DNA from: Akkermansia muciniphila | GTDB lineage: Bacteria > Verrucomicrobiota > Verrucomicrobiia > Verrucomicrobiales > Akkermansiaceae | Direction: 5' to 3' | Length of the DNA stretch: 63,118 bases | Assembly (NCBI GenBank): GCA_945860285.1 | Contig: CAMAQB010000008.1 | Coordinates: 1-63,118, forward strand | Shown: positions 17,514 to 25,283 of the stretch, piece after piece | How the letters are laid out: every line of letters starts with the position of its first letter | Position numbering within the stretch: position 1 is the stretch's first letter | Notes under the pieces: generated by a model | Database searches by the model: none | Seen by the model: the letters and a program-made list of their open reading frames with translations, nothing else | Told to the model about the DNA's origin: nothing | Made by a program: the position numbers and the translations under genes

Positions 17514-18275
17514 TCAGGGAAGCCGTCGGATGTATGGGCTGCCTTGAAGCGACTGCGACCGGCGTTGTTTCAGGCCACGCAGCCAGTAGCGGCGCGACAG
17601 GGGAAGCATGCCTAGGATGTCATTTTTCAGCCCTCCTTGGGAACCCTGACCTTGGGCCGCGACCGCATCGGGGTCCGTCCATTCCGCCACATAGTCCGAC
17701 TGAAGAGGCGGTCCGGCGGCAAAGGGCTCGTTGTCATTCACCTTGCGTGCCTCCACCATGATCATCATCGGTCCTGAACGGCTGAGAATCACCCGGTCCC
17801 GCACCACCGCCGGATCCTTGACTTCATAACATGTCTCCTTGCGGCTAAGAAAATTCGAGGGAAACGGATGGCTGACCGCCCAGAGTCGAACAACCTCGAA
17901 GCCGTTGGATTCCTGAAAGACGCGGTAAAAAAATTCAGGACTGAATTGATAGAACCCGTGTCCGCAGTTTCCATTCGCCGGAGTGAAGATGAAAATGCGG
18001 CCACCAACCTTGACCAGCCGCATGTAACTTTTCAACGCCTCGGGAACATTGAAAATGTGCTCCAGGGTCCCGCCGTCGACAATGACATCAAAACGCCCGT
18101 AGTGCTCGGGTGCCAGCGGACTGTTCAGGTCATGAAGCAGGTCGGCTCCCTCATAATCGGAATAGTCCATCGTGTGGAAGTCCTGCACGCCAAGAGTGTC
18201 GCGGAAAAACGAGTCCGCCCACGGCCATTGGTAGTCGCCGTTTTCAATGGGGACATCCGGATTTTCGATGCCCAC
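17514..18275 (-). CDS. SAM-dependent methyltransferase-like protein, probably short at the N-terminus
   Basis: 253 residues from a GTG at 18275. The central part is methyltransferase-like: MDYSDYEGADLLHDLNSP resembles motif II, FDVIVDGGTLEHIFNVPEAL the motif IV region, and VKVGGRIFIFTPANGN the post-motif strand. The usual N-terminal helix and glycine-rich SAM loop (motif I) are not visible, and a stop codon (TAG) lies 11 codons upstream in frame, so the gene may be 5'-truncated. The frame between that stop and the GTG still reads plausibly (LVIHPEDRPT). Methyltransferases of this shape occur in surface-sugar clusters, but no such neighbours are here. Substrate unknown. Confidence 0.75.
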   Translation of the reverse strand: MGIENPDVPIENGDYQWPWADSFFRDTLGVQDFHTMDYSDYEGADLLHDLNSPLAPEHYGRFDVIVDGGTLEHIFNVPEALKSYMRLVKVGGRIFIFTPANGNCGHGFYQFSPEFFYRVFQESNGFEVVRLWAVSHPFPSNFLSRKETCYEVKDPAVVRDRVILSRSGPMMIMVEARKVNDNEPFAAGPPLQSDYVAEWTDPDAVAAQGQGSQGGLKNDILGMLPLSRRYWLRGLKQRRSQSLQGSPYIRRLP

Positions 18276-18492
18276 TGTTGGCCTGTCTTCAGGATGAATG
18301 ACGAGAGCCTATCTTCCGACCTGGCAAACCTTGGTGAAGTTGGCACCGTCCGATTTCGACTGCCTGAGCATTTTTGCGGCGTGAATTGTCAATCCCATGG
18401 CAGTCAGTTGCTCGAATTATGGTTGTGATTTCCCCTTGTCATGCCCGCTTGTCATGCCTTCAAACATTCCTTCTGTCGAGAAAAATTTCTGG

Positions 18493-18502
18493 GGTATCAC
18501 GG
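18493..18502 (+). repeat. Left target-site duplication of the MITE
   Basis: GGTATCACGG, immediately outside the left terminal inverted repeat; identical to 18753-18762. Confidence 0.85.
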
Positions 18503-18752
18503 CACGGCGATCAAGCCAGGGAGATGCTCAAAGGCAGGGAACGCTGTCCCTAGCGATCCGGTGGGGGCAGGATGGTTGACGGGTAATCATCCTTCCTAAC
18601 TCACCAGCGTTGTTGGCACAGGAGAGCGGTGGGGTGAAAGTAGATCGCGTCAGGGTGATCCGCGACCGTCCACCACCGGAACGCTCGGAGATCGTTACTG
18701 ACTTTTGATTGCGAGATTTCTTGTCAATCCTTTCCCTAGCTTGATCGCCGTG
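18503..18752. mobile_element. 250-bp MITE-like element with 20-bp TIRs and 10-bp target-site duplication
   Basis: Left end CACGGCGATCAAGCCAGGGA (18503-18522) and right end TCCCTAGCTTGATCGCCGTG (18733-18752) are inverted repeats matching at 19 of 20 positions. The same 10 bp, GGTATCACGG, abuts both outer ends (18493-18502 and 18753-18762), a textbook target-site duplication. The interior has no convincing gene; a 94-codon minus-strand frame is compositionally poor. It contains a short hairpin (AGGGAACGCTGTCCCT). This is a small non-autonomous element mobilised by a transposase elsewhere; a 10-bp duplication is in the range known for IS4-group transposases. It lies between the methyltransferase and nucleoside transporter genes and accounts for most of the 626-bp gap between them. 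Confidence 0.85.
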
Positions 18753-18762
18753 GGTATCACGG
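18753..18762 (+). repeat. Right target-site duplication of the MITE
   Basis: GGTATCACGG, immediately outside the right terminal inverted repeat; identical to 18493-18502. Confidence 0.85.
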
Positions 18763-18901
18763 TCGCAACGGCGCGGGATGACTGATGCATCCATGAGCGA
18801 AATCGATTCCACTACAGGGGCGGGGAGTCAAAGCGACTCGACGCGTCGATTGTGCTTGAGCGGAACTCCGCGTGCGTTAGCCTCTCGGGTCGTCACACAG
18901 C

Positions 18902-20143
18902 ATGGAACGTCTCGTCAGCCTGTTAGGATTGTTCGTTTTCATCGGACTCGCGTGGTCGATGTCGGAAAACCGCAAACGGGTTCCCTGGCGCACTGTGACC
19001 GGGGGCTTGCTGTTGCAAGTCTTGATTGCGTTGTTCGCCCTGCGAACATCGGTGGGCAAAGTGGCTTTTCAATGGGTGGACAGCCTGTTCGACAAGCTGC
19101 TGGGATTTTCCAGTGAAGGCTGTGCAATGGTTTTCGGACCTCTAGCCAACAGCGGCCTGATGGAAAAACAGTTCGGCGCGGGCAATCATGTGATCATCGG
19201 CATCACCATCACCGGCACGATCATTTTTGTGTCCGCCCTCAGTTCGTTGCTTTATCACTTCGGCATTTTGCAAGCGGTCGTGCGCGCCATTGCCTGGGTG
19301 ATGGAGCGTTTGATGGGCACCAGCGGCAGCGAAAGCCTTGCGGCAGCGGCGAATATTTTTGTCGGCCAGACCGAGGCCCCCCTGGTTGTCAAACCGTATT
19401 TGAAAGGCATGACGCGCAGTGAACTGCTGGCCCTGATGCTTCCGGGCATGGCCAGCATCGCCGGGGGAGTGCTGGCGGTGTACATTACCTTCGGTATCAA
19501 CGCGGGCCATCTGCTCACAGCTTCGATGATGAGCGCACCCGCGGCGTTGATGATGGCCAAGCTGATGATCCCGGAAACCGAAACCAGTGAGACCGCCGCC
19601 GGTGCCCGTGCGGAGATGGAACGCGAGACTGTCAACGGGCTCGACGCGCTGTGCACCGGTGCCAGCGACGGCATGAAACTGGCGATCAATGTGCTCGCGA
19701 TGCTTATCGCATTCGTCGCGATTGTGGCCCTGCTCAATTTCTCACTCGGCTTCGGCCTGCGCGCCTTCGGCATACACAGTCCCCAGCCGATGCAATGGTT
19801 GTGCGGCGTGTTCAACGCGCCCTTCGCGTGGCTGATGGGTGTGCCTTGGAAAGACTGCATGAGCGTCGGCGGCTTCCTCGGTGAACGCATCGTGCTGAAT
19901 GAATTTGTCGGCTTCCTGTCGCTCGGACAACACAAAGAGCAACTCGATCCGCGCAGTTTCACGCTGGCCACCTACGCGCTTTGCGGATTTGCGAATTTTT
20001 CCAGCATCGCCATCCAGATCGGCGGCATCGGCGCGCTGGCTCCGGAGCGTCGCGGTGACCTCGCGAAACTGGGTTTCAAGTCAATGCTCGGCGGTCTGTT
20101 AGCCTGTTACAGCACGGCCGCGATGGTGGGGATCATTGGTTGA
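18902..20143 (+). CDS. nupC: NupC/CNT-family concentrative nucleoside transporter
   Basis: 413 residues, polytopic inner-membrane protein that would couple nucleoside uptake to Na+ or H+. All CNT hallmarks are visible: three N-terminal helices, GQTEAPLVVKPYLKGMTRSE (the substrate-site helical hairpin HP1, about residues 160-180), MASIAGGVLAVYI, the FLGERIVLNEFVGF segment (about 320-340) and GFANFSSIAIQIGGIGALAP (HP2, about 365-385). Length is normal for bacterial members. It starts about 140 bp downstream of the MITE, so its promoter region may have been altered by that insertion. Confidence 0.93.
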   Translation: MERLVSLLGLFVFIGLAWSMSENRKRVPWRTVTGGLLLQVLIALFALRTSVGKVAFQWVDSLFDKLLGFSSEGCAMVFGPLANSGLMEKQFGAGNHVIIGITITGTIIFVSALSSLLYHFGILQAVVRAIAWVMERLMGTSGSESLAAAANIFVGQTEAPLVVKPYLKGMTRSELLALMLPGMASIAGGVLAVYITFGINAGHLLTASMMSAPAALMMAKLMIPETETSETAAGARAEMERETVNGLDALCTGASDGMKLAINVLAMLIAFVAIVALLNFSLGFGLRAFGIHSPQPMQWLCGVFNAPFAWLMGVPWKDCMSVGGFLGERIVLNEFVGFLSLGQHKEQLDPRSFTLATYALCGFANFSSIAIQIGGIGALAPERRGDLAKLGFKSMLGGLLACYSTAAMVGIIG

Positions 20144-20404
20144 CACCATCGATCATCGGTCAATTTTCTTGACTCTCAGCGGCACCTTACTAGCCTGGGT
20201 GTTGTCCGCCCATGCCTTCCAGAACTTATTCCATACTTCTTGTCAAGACCCTCCGGAAATCCAACGCCTTCACTCGCGACCTTGGAATGTCGAAAGCCGC
20301 AGCGCGAAATCGTAAAACGAAATTCGGATCGTTCGACTTGCAAATTCAGCATTCAATATTCCCCCCGCCCGCCACATAGCGAATTCTGTCCACGCCCTAG
20401 ACGT

Positions 20405-20457
20405 ATGAATAAAAAAGCTCTCACTGAAGCTGACATCCGCACCAAGTACATCACCCC
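20405..20457 (+). pseudogene. hsdR: hsdR stub (first 17-18 codons of a type I restriction subunit)
   Basis: MNKKALTEADIRTKYITP matches the first residues of EcoEI-like type I restriction (HsdR) subunits. At about 20457 the sequence jumps without a gap into the middle of an hsdM reading frame in another phase, so nearly all of hsdR and the 5' half of hsdM have been deleted. The stub cannot encode a functional subunit. Confidence 0.65.
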
Positions 20458-21144
20458 CTGCGCGACTGGGGCCCGAAGGAGCGCGTGGACGTCATCGTCA
20501 CCAATCCGCCCTTCGGCGGCATGGAGGAGGACGGCATCGAGTCCAACTACCCCGCCGAATTCCGCACCCGCGAGACCGCCGACCTCTTCCTCGTGCTCCT
20601 CATGAAGATCCTCAAACCCGGCGGCCGCGCCGGACTCGTGCTGCCCGACGGCACCCTCTTCGGCGAAGGCGTCAAGACCCGCATCAAGGAAGCCCTCCTC
20701 ACCGAGTGCAACCTGCACACCATCGTCCGCCTGCCCAACGGCGTCTTCAATCCCTACACCGGCATCCGCACCAACCTGCTCTTCTTCACCAAAGGTACGC
20801 CCACCACCCACGTCTGGTATTACGAGCACCCCTATCCGCCCGGTGCCAAGAGCTACAACAAGGGCAAACCCATCCGCATCGAGGAATTCGAGGCCGAGCG
20901 CGCCTGGTGGGGCGAGGAAAAGGACGGCTTTGCATCCCGCGTGGAAAACGAGCAAGCCTGGCGCGTCTCCATCGACACCATCAAGGCCGGCAACTTCAAC
21001 CTCGATCTCAAGAACCCGCACAACCCCGACACCGGCCCCGGCGACGTGGATCACCTCTTGCCCGAATACGAAAAGCTCCTCGCCCAAATTGCCGAAACCC
21101 GAGCCAAACTGAAATGCGAGCTTCAACGCGCTCTCACCCGATGA
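20458..21144 (+). pseudogene. hsdM: hsdM 3' half (type I DNA methyltransferase fragment)
   Basis: 228 codons in frame from the deletion joint. It begins LRDWGPKERVDVIVTNPPFGG, with the N6-adenine methyltransferase motif IV NPPF, and continues with the HsdM C-terminal region (KPGGRAGLVLPDGTLFGEG, RLPNGVFNPYTGIRTNLLFF, IDTIKAGNFNLDLKNPH). The N-terminal HsdM_N helical domain and the SAM-binding motif I are missing, so it cannot bind cofactor. An internal ATG at 20485 could still initiate a 219-residue product. The 3' end is intact and the sequence has not gathered stops, so the deletion is fairly recent. Confidence 0.85.
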
Positions 21145-21349
21145 AATCGCCAATCATCATCCCAACCACCGCTGATGCAGAAGTTGCGATTCGTGCATTT
21201 GCTTGTCCAAAAAGCGCAACTTTTGATTGCGTTCCTGCTGTGACGAATTACAATGCGCCCAACAACACCTCCCACGCCTCTCATCGATGCGCACCAAGGG
21301 GGGTTTCTTTTTCCCACACAACACGCGCGATCTGGGGAGGCGATTTGCG

Positions 21350-22270
21350 ATGAGTAAACCCTCCCGAACCTATCAGGAACAACTCGACCTCCTGAAATCA
21401 CGGGGTTTGATCGTGCAGGATGAATCCTTTGCCCTGCACTGCTTGGAGCATCACAATTATTACCGGATTTCGCCCTACCGATTCCCGTTCACCCAGAGCG
21501 GAAACCGCGATGCCTTTATTCCCGGAACCACCTTCGAGCAGCTTTGGAAACTCTATCTCTTCGATCAGAAGCTTCGTCACCTTGTCATCGAGGCTTGCAA
21601 AAGTGTGGAGATTTCCTTGCGAGCGCGCTGGGCGTATCAGGTGAGTCATTCGCTCGGTCCGCTGGGTTATCTCGACAACAGGCACTTCTCTTCCGCCCTG
21701 ATTCACGCGCGGACTTTGGTAAAGCTCAATGAGGAAATGGAGCGTAGCCAGGAAGAGTTCATCAAACATCATCGCGCCCATCTCTTCATGCCATGGCCCT
21801 CTACCTGGGTCATAGTGGAAATTGCTTCTTTTGGCACCATCTCCAACCTCCTCGGCCAATTGCGACAATCCGCCATCCGCCAAGCGGTTGCCAACCCCTT
21901 CGGCATGGACGAACAGACGTTCTGCTCGCTGATGCACCACCTCAGTTTGCTCCGTAACAGTGCCGCCCACCATTCACGGCTATGGAACCGCCAGTTCATC
22001 TTCAAATTCAAACTCCCCAAAAAGAAACCACCGCACCTTTTCCCGAATTTCTTTGTGGACTCCGCCATGCCGCAGAAGGAGGCGAAGATCCATAACACCC
22101 TTGTTTTGCTCATCCACGTAACGACCTGTATCGCGCCCACGACCGACTGGCCAGATCGCCTGCTCCGTCTCCTGCTTTCACTTGATCCCCAGTTGATACC
22201 GGAAATGGGTTTCCCCACCGACTGGAAGACCCGCCCTCTATGGCAATCTCTCATCGCCGCTCTCCCATGA
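21350..22270 (+). CDS. Abi_2-type abortive infection protein
   Basis: 306 residues from ATG 21350. It matches AbiD/AbiF-like Abi_2 proteins: MSKPSRTYQEQLDLLKSRGL, then EHHNYYRISPYRFPF, TTFEQLWKLYLFDQKLRHLV, and LRNSAAHHSRLWN, an R-x4-H HEPN-type motif expected of an RNase active site. Full family length, no frameshifts. It sits between hsdM and hsdS remnants and overlaps the hsdS stub start by 4 bp (ATGA at 22267-22270). Abi_2 genes inside type I restriction loci are common and may act when restriction fails; here it is the intact survivor of the island. Confidence 0.88.
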   Translation: MSKPSRTYQEQLDLLKSRGLIVQDESFALHCLEHHNYYRISPYRFPFTQSGNRDAFIPGTTFEQLWKLYLFDQKLRHLVIEACKSVEISLRARWAYQVSHSLGPLGYLDNRHFSSALIHARTLVKLNEEMERSQEEFIKHHRAHLFMPWPSTWVIVEIASFGTISNLLGQLRQSAIRQAVANPFGMDEQTFCSLMHHLSLLRNSAAHHSRLWNRQFIFKFKLPKKKPPHLFPNFFVDSAMPQKEAKIHNTLVLLIHVTTCIAPTTDWPDRLLRLLLSLDPQLIPEMGFPTDWKTRPLWQSLIAALP

Positions 22271-22465
22271 AGCTGGAAACCTTTTTCGAGAAATTCGACC
22301 AGTTCGCCGACGCGCCCGATGCGGTGGCGAAGATGCTTGTGTTGGGTGGCCAAAGTGGAGTAACTGATGGACTTGGTGGACGGATTGGAGACGCAGCTCG
22401 CCGCGGCCCGCGCCACCGCCGCGAACCTCCTCTCCGCCCTCGTCGCCGAACTCACCGCTACCTGA
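22267..22465 (+). pseudogene. hsdS: hsdS stub: N-terminus joined to C-terminus by internal deletion
   Basis: The start, MKLETFFEKFDQFADAPDAV (ATG 22267), is that of a type I specificity subunit. After about 23 codons the sequence switches to a different frame that reads as the HsdS C-terminal helix (AKVE, stop, LMDLVDGLETQLAAARATAA ... LVAELTAT, ending TGA at 22463-22465). Both target recognition domains are gone. The C-terminal part has an additional TAA at 22361 where homologs have a Glu or Gln codon. Non-functional. Confidence 0.75.
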
Positions 22466-22471
22466 TCGACT

Positions 22472-23251
22472 ATGACGCAATTTGAACGTTACTTCGGCAT
22501 CGACTACTCCGGCGCAGAGACTCCCACCAGCAGCCTGAAGGGATTGCGTCTTTACTCGGCAACACCCACGCAGCCGCCCACCGAGGTGCTGCCGCCACCC
22601 AGCCCGCGCAAGTATTGGACGCGCCGGGGTCTCGCCGAGTGGCTCGCCGCCGAACTGCGCGACGGCCCGCCGACACTGGTGGGCATCGACCACGGGTTTT
22701 CTTTTCCGCTGCGCTACTTCGAGGTCCATCGCATCCCGCCCGACTGGCCCACGTTCCTTGACGACTTCCAGCACCACTGGCCGACTGACGAGGACAACCT
22801 GTATGTCGATTTCATCCGCGACGGCACCTACGGGAACGGTGTCGCGCGCACAGGTAATTCCCGTTGGCGGCGGATGACCGAGGAACGGTGCCGGGCGAAA
22901 TCGGTCTTTCACTTCGATGTGCAAGGCAGCGTGGCGAAGTCCACCCACTGCGGCCTGCCGTGGCTGCGCTACCTGCGCCAACAGCTCGGTTCGCGCGTGC
23001 ATTTTTGGCCCTTCGACGGCTGGACCCCGCCACCGGGGCGATCGGTCATCGCCGAAGTTTACCCGGCAATCTGGAGCCGCACCTTTCCCACCGAAGACCG
23101 CAACCCTCACCAGCACGACGCCTACAGCGTCGCCCGCTGGATGCAGCAGAGCGATGCCGCCGATGCACTGCCCGTCCATTTCCACCCACACCTGAGCCCT
23201 TCCGAGCGCGCGCTGGCCCAGTTGGAAGGCTGGATCCTCGGTATCGCCTGA
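22472..23251 (+). CDS. DUF429-like predicted nuclease (RNase H-like fold)
   Basis: 259 residues, start ATG 22472, 6 bp after the hsdS remnant. Motifs suggest an RNase H/RuvC-like fold as in DUF429: FGIDYSGAETP (strand 1 with Asp, residues 7-17), LVGIDHGFSFPLRYF (second acidic strand), SVIAEVYPAIWSR (Glu on a later strand) and HDAYSVARWM (C-terminal Asp). Length and acid spacing fit an intact enzyme. Members are uncharacterised predicted nucleases found in restriction and other defence loci. Assignment is by motif recognition, not by close family match. Confidence 0.6.
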   Translation: MTQFERYFGIDYSGAETPTSSLKGLRLYSATPTQPPTEVLPPPSPRKYWTRRGLAEWLAAELRDGPPTLVGIDHGFSFPLRYFEVHRIPPDWPTFLDDFQHHWPTDEDNLYVDFIRDGTYGNGVARTGNSRWRRMTEERCRAKSVFHFDVQGSVAKSTHCGLPWLRYLRQQLGSRVHFWPFDGWTPPPGRSVIAEVYPAIWSRTFPTEDRNPHQHDAYSVARWMQQSDAADALPVHFHPHLSPSERALAQLEGWILGIA

Positions 23252-23271
23252 AAACCCTCATTCGATTCACC

Positions 23272-23331
23272 CAACATCACCGAATCGTGGCCAAAGTGGA
23301 GCAACGGATGGCCACGGTGCTCGGGTTCGAG
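23272..23331 (+). pseudogene. hsdS: Second hsdS C-terminal fragment
   Basis: QHHRIVAKVEQRMATVLGFE reads as the conserved HsdS segment preceding the C-terminal coiled coil (typically QHRIVAKVEELM). It shares GTGGCCAAAGTGGAG with the hsdS stub at 22348-22360, differing only at the first base there. Nothing recognisable as a recognition domain precedes it and the frame soon becomes Arg-rich noise. The remaining sequence to 23533 holds no gene I can support. Confidence 0.5.
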
Positions 23332-23533
23332 AGGCAGCGTGACGAGAAACGCTCTCGCCATCGCAATCCACCACCAGGGCCACCTCGGGCGCGCCGTCGA
23401 TTGCGTCAACCAATCCTTGCCGGGTGCGATCGGCACTTGGTCCGCATTCGCTTGATCGCTGAGGACTCCTGGTTGATTCGGCGTTTCATGACTCATTCTT
23501 TACACGAAGCAGGCCCTCGCTTATAACGTTTGC

Positions 23534-25249
23534 ATGTCATGGCGACCGCAGAAAACACCGTCGCGCTGGATGAAATGGATTCCGCCGCGATGGCACCGGT
23601 TCGTCCGCTTCCTGCTGCTGGCGGTGCTCTTGTCAACGTTCCTGTTTTTCTGCTTCTGCCTCTATTACGCCTCGCTGGCTTCCGGCTTCGACATCGCGCA
23701 AGTAGGCAAGTTGCCGCAGCGCAACATTGTTTATGACCGGTTCGACAACGAGATCGACGCGGTGGTGGGATCGAACATCGACCTGATCGCCTTTTCCGAC
23801 CTGCCGCCCTTCATGGTCAAGGCGTTGCAGGCGCGGGAGGATGCCGAGTTTTTCACGCACAGCGGCATTCATCTTCGGGGACTGCTGCGCGCCACGCTGC
23901 GCAACATCAAGGATCGCAAGTTCACCCAGGGTGCCTCGACCCTGACGATGCAGCTCGCCCGCAACACCTATGAAATCCGCGCCAAGTCGCTGCACCGCAA
24001 GTTTCTTGAGATCGCACTGACCGTGCGGGTGGAAAAAAATTACAGCAAGCAGGAGATCATGGCGGGATATTTGAACCGCATTTATTTTGGTGTGGGCGCC
24101 GGTCATTTGGGGATACAGGATGCCGCGAAACATTACTTCGGCAAACCGGTCCGCAGCCTCAACGAATCCGAATGTGCGATGTTGATCGGCATCATCCGCG
24201 GGCCGCACATTTTTTCGCCGTGGCGCGACCTTCCTGCGGCAACCAGCCAGCGCGATCAGGTGCTCGATCGCATGATCGCGATGAAATTCATCAGCGAGGA
24301 TGACAAGCAGCGCATTGCCGGATTGCCGGTGCGCATTGTATCGCCCGACGACGCCCCGACCGAGAAATCCTATGCGATCCAGGCAGTGGTCAAGGAAGTG
24401 AACAAACTGGTCAGCGAAGAGGACATTCAGCTTGGTGGCTTGAAAATCCGCACCACCCTCGACATGCCGTGGCAGCGTCGTCTCGAGGGTGAACTTCACA
24501 AAGCCTTGCTCGCGCTGGAGACCGAGAAAGACTACAAAGCGCCGACCTTCAAGCAGCATCTCGGCCCGGGTGATCCCAAATATTTGCAAATGACCGCCGT
24601 CACTTTGGAGACGAAAACCGGCGCCATTCTCGCGCAGATCGGTGGCAGGCATTATGAACATTCCCGCTTTGACCGCTGCTATTCCGCGCGGCGCGATCTC
24701 GGCACGGCCTTCGAGCCCTTCGTCGCCGCCGCCGCCGCCGAGCGCGGTCGGCCCGTCATCGCCGGCAGCCCGGTGGCCACGGGACGGGCGGTCGGTCCCG
24801 AAGGAGTCGAGCGCATCGCCCGCCGTTGTGGACTCACCGGACCCTTTGTGCTGAGCGAAGACCTTTTCCGTGGCGCTGTTTCCGCGACACCGATGGAGAT
24901 GGCCATCGGCTTGAGCACGCTGGCCAACCAAGGCAAACGTCCTCGTCCGTTCCTGATTCGCGAAATCCGCAATTCCGAGGACACGGTGGTGGCAAAATGC
25001 GATACGCAGTATTTTCCAGCGCTTTCCGGCGCGGCCGCCCGCAAGTCTTTGGAAGTATTGAAAGAGGCGAAGTCGACCGACACCTTCACCGGTGCCACCG
25101 GCTCCGAGCGGGAGGCGTGGACACTGCGGCTGGGCCCGAAAGGTTCCACGGCGATCTGGGTGGGCTTTGATCAACCGCAGGTCATCACCCAGGAAGAACG
25201 GCTCAAAAAACTGCTGTCGGAAATCGTCAACCGCCTTGACAACGGCTGA
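23534..25249 (+). CDS. GT51 peptidoglycan glycosyltransferase (PBP1-like) with degenerate transpeptidase domain
   Basis: 571 residues. One membrane anchor at about 23-48, then a complete GT51 transglycosylase domain: AREDAEFFTHSGIHLRGL (catalytic Glu102), QGASTLTMQLARN, RKFLEIALTVRVEKNYSKQEI, and YLNRIYFGVGAGHLGIQDAA. The C-terminal half aligns with a class A PBP transpeptidase domain (TLDMPWQRRLEGELHKAL, VTLETKTGAILAQIGG), but where the SxxK active site should be it reads GTAFEPF, with Thr391 for Ser and Glu394 for Lys. The KTG box is FTGATGSE. Transpeptidase activity is therefore predicted lost, leaving a monofunctional glycan polymerase with a pseudoenzyme tail. Confidence 0.88.
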   Translation: MSWRPQKTPSRWMKWIPPRWHRFVRFLLLAVLLSTFLFFCFCLYYASLASGFDIAQVGKLPQRNIVYDRFDNEIDAVVGSNIDLIAFSDLPPFMVKALQAREDAEFFTHSGIHLRGLLRATLRNIKDRKFTQGASTLTMQLARNTYEIRAKSLHRKFLEIALTVRVEKNYSKQEIMAGYLNRIYFGVGAGHLGIQDAAKHYFGKPVRSLNESECAMLIGIIRGPHIFSPWRDLPAATSQRDQVLDRMIAMKFISEDDKQRIAGLPVRIVSPDDAPTEKSYAIQAVVKEVNKLVSEEDIQLGGLKIRTTLDMPWQRRLEGELHKALLALETEKDYKAPTFKQHLGPGDPKYLQMTAVTLETKTGAILAQIGGRHYEHSRFDRCYSARRDLGTAFEPFVAAAAAERGRPVIAGSPVATGRAVGPEGVERIARRCGLTGPFVLSEDLFRGAVSATPMEMAIGLSTLANQGKRPRPFLIREIRNSEDTVVAKCDTQYFPALSGAAARKSLEVLKEAKSTDTFTGATGSEREAWTLRLGPKGSTAIWVGFDQPQVITQEERLKKLLSEIVNRLDNG

Positions 25250-25283
25250 CAAATCCATTCTCTCTCATTCCGAAATCATCACC

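Noticed and set aside
20215-20382. 55-codon ORF (MPSRTYSILLVKTLRKSNAF...) ahead of the hsdR stub
   Set aside because: Short, no family, ends just before the island; no support beyond being open.
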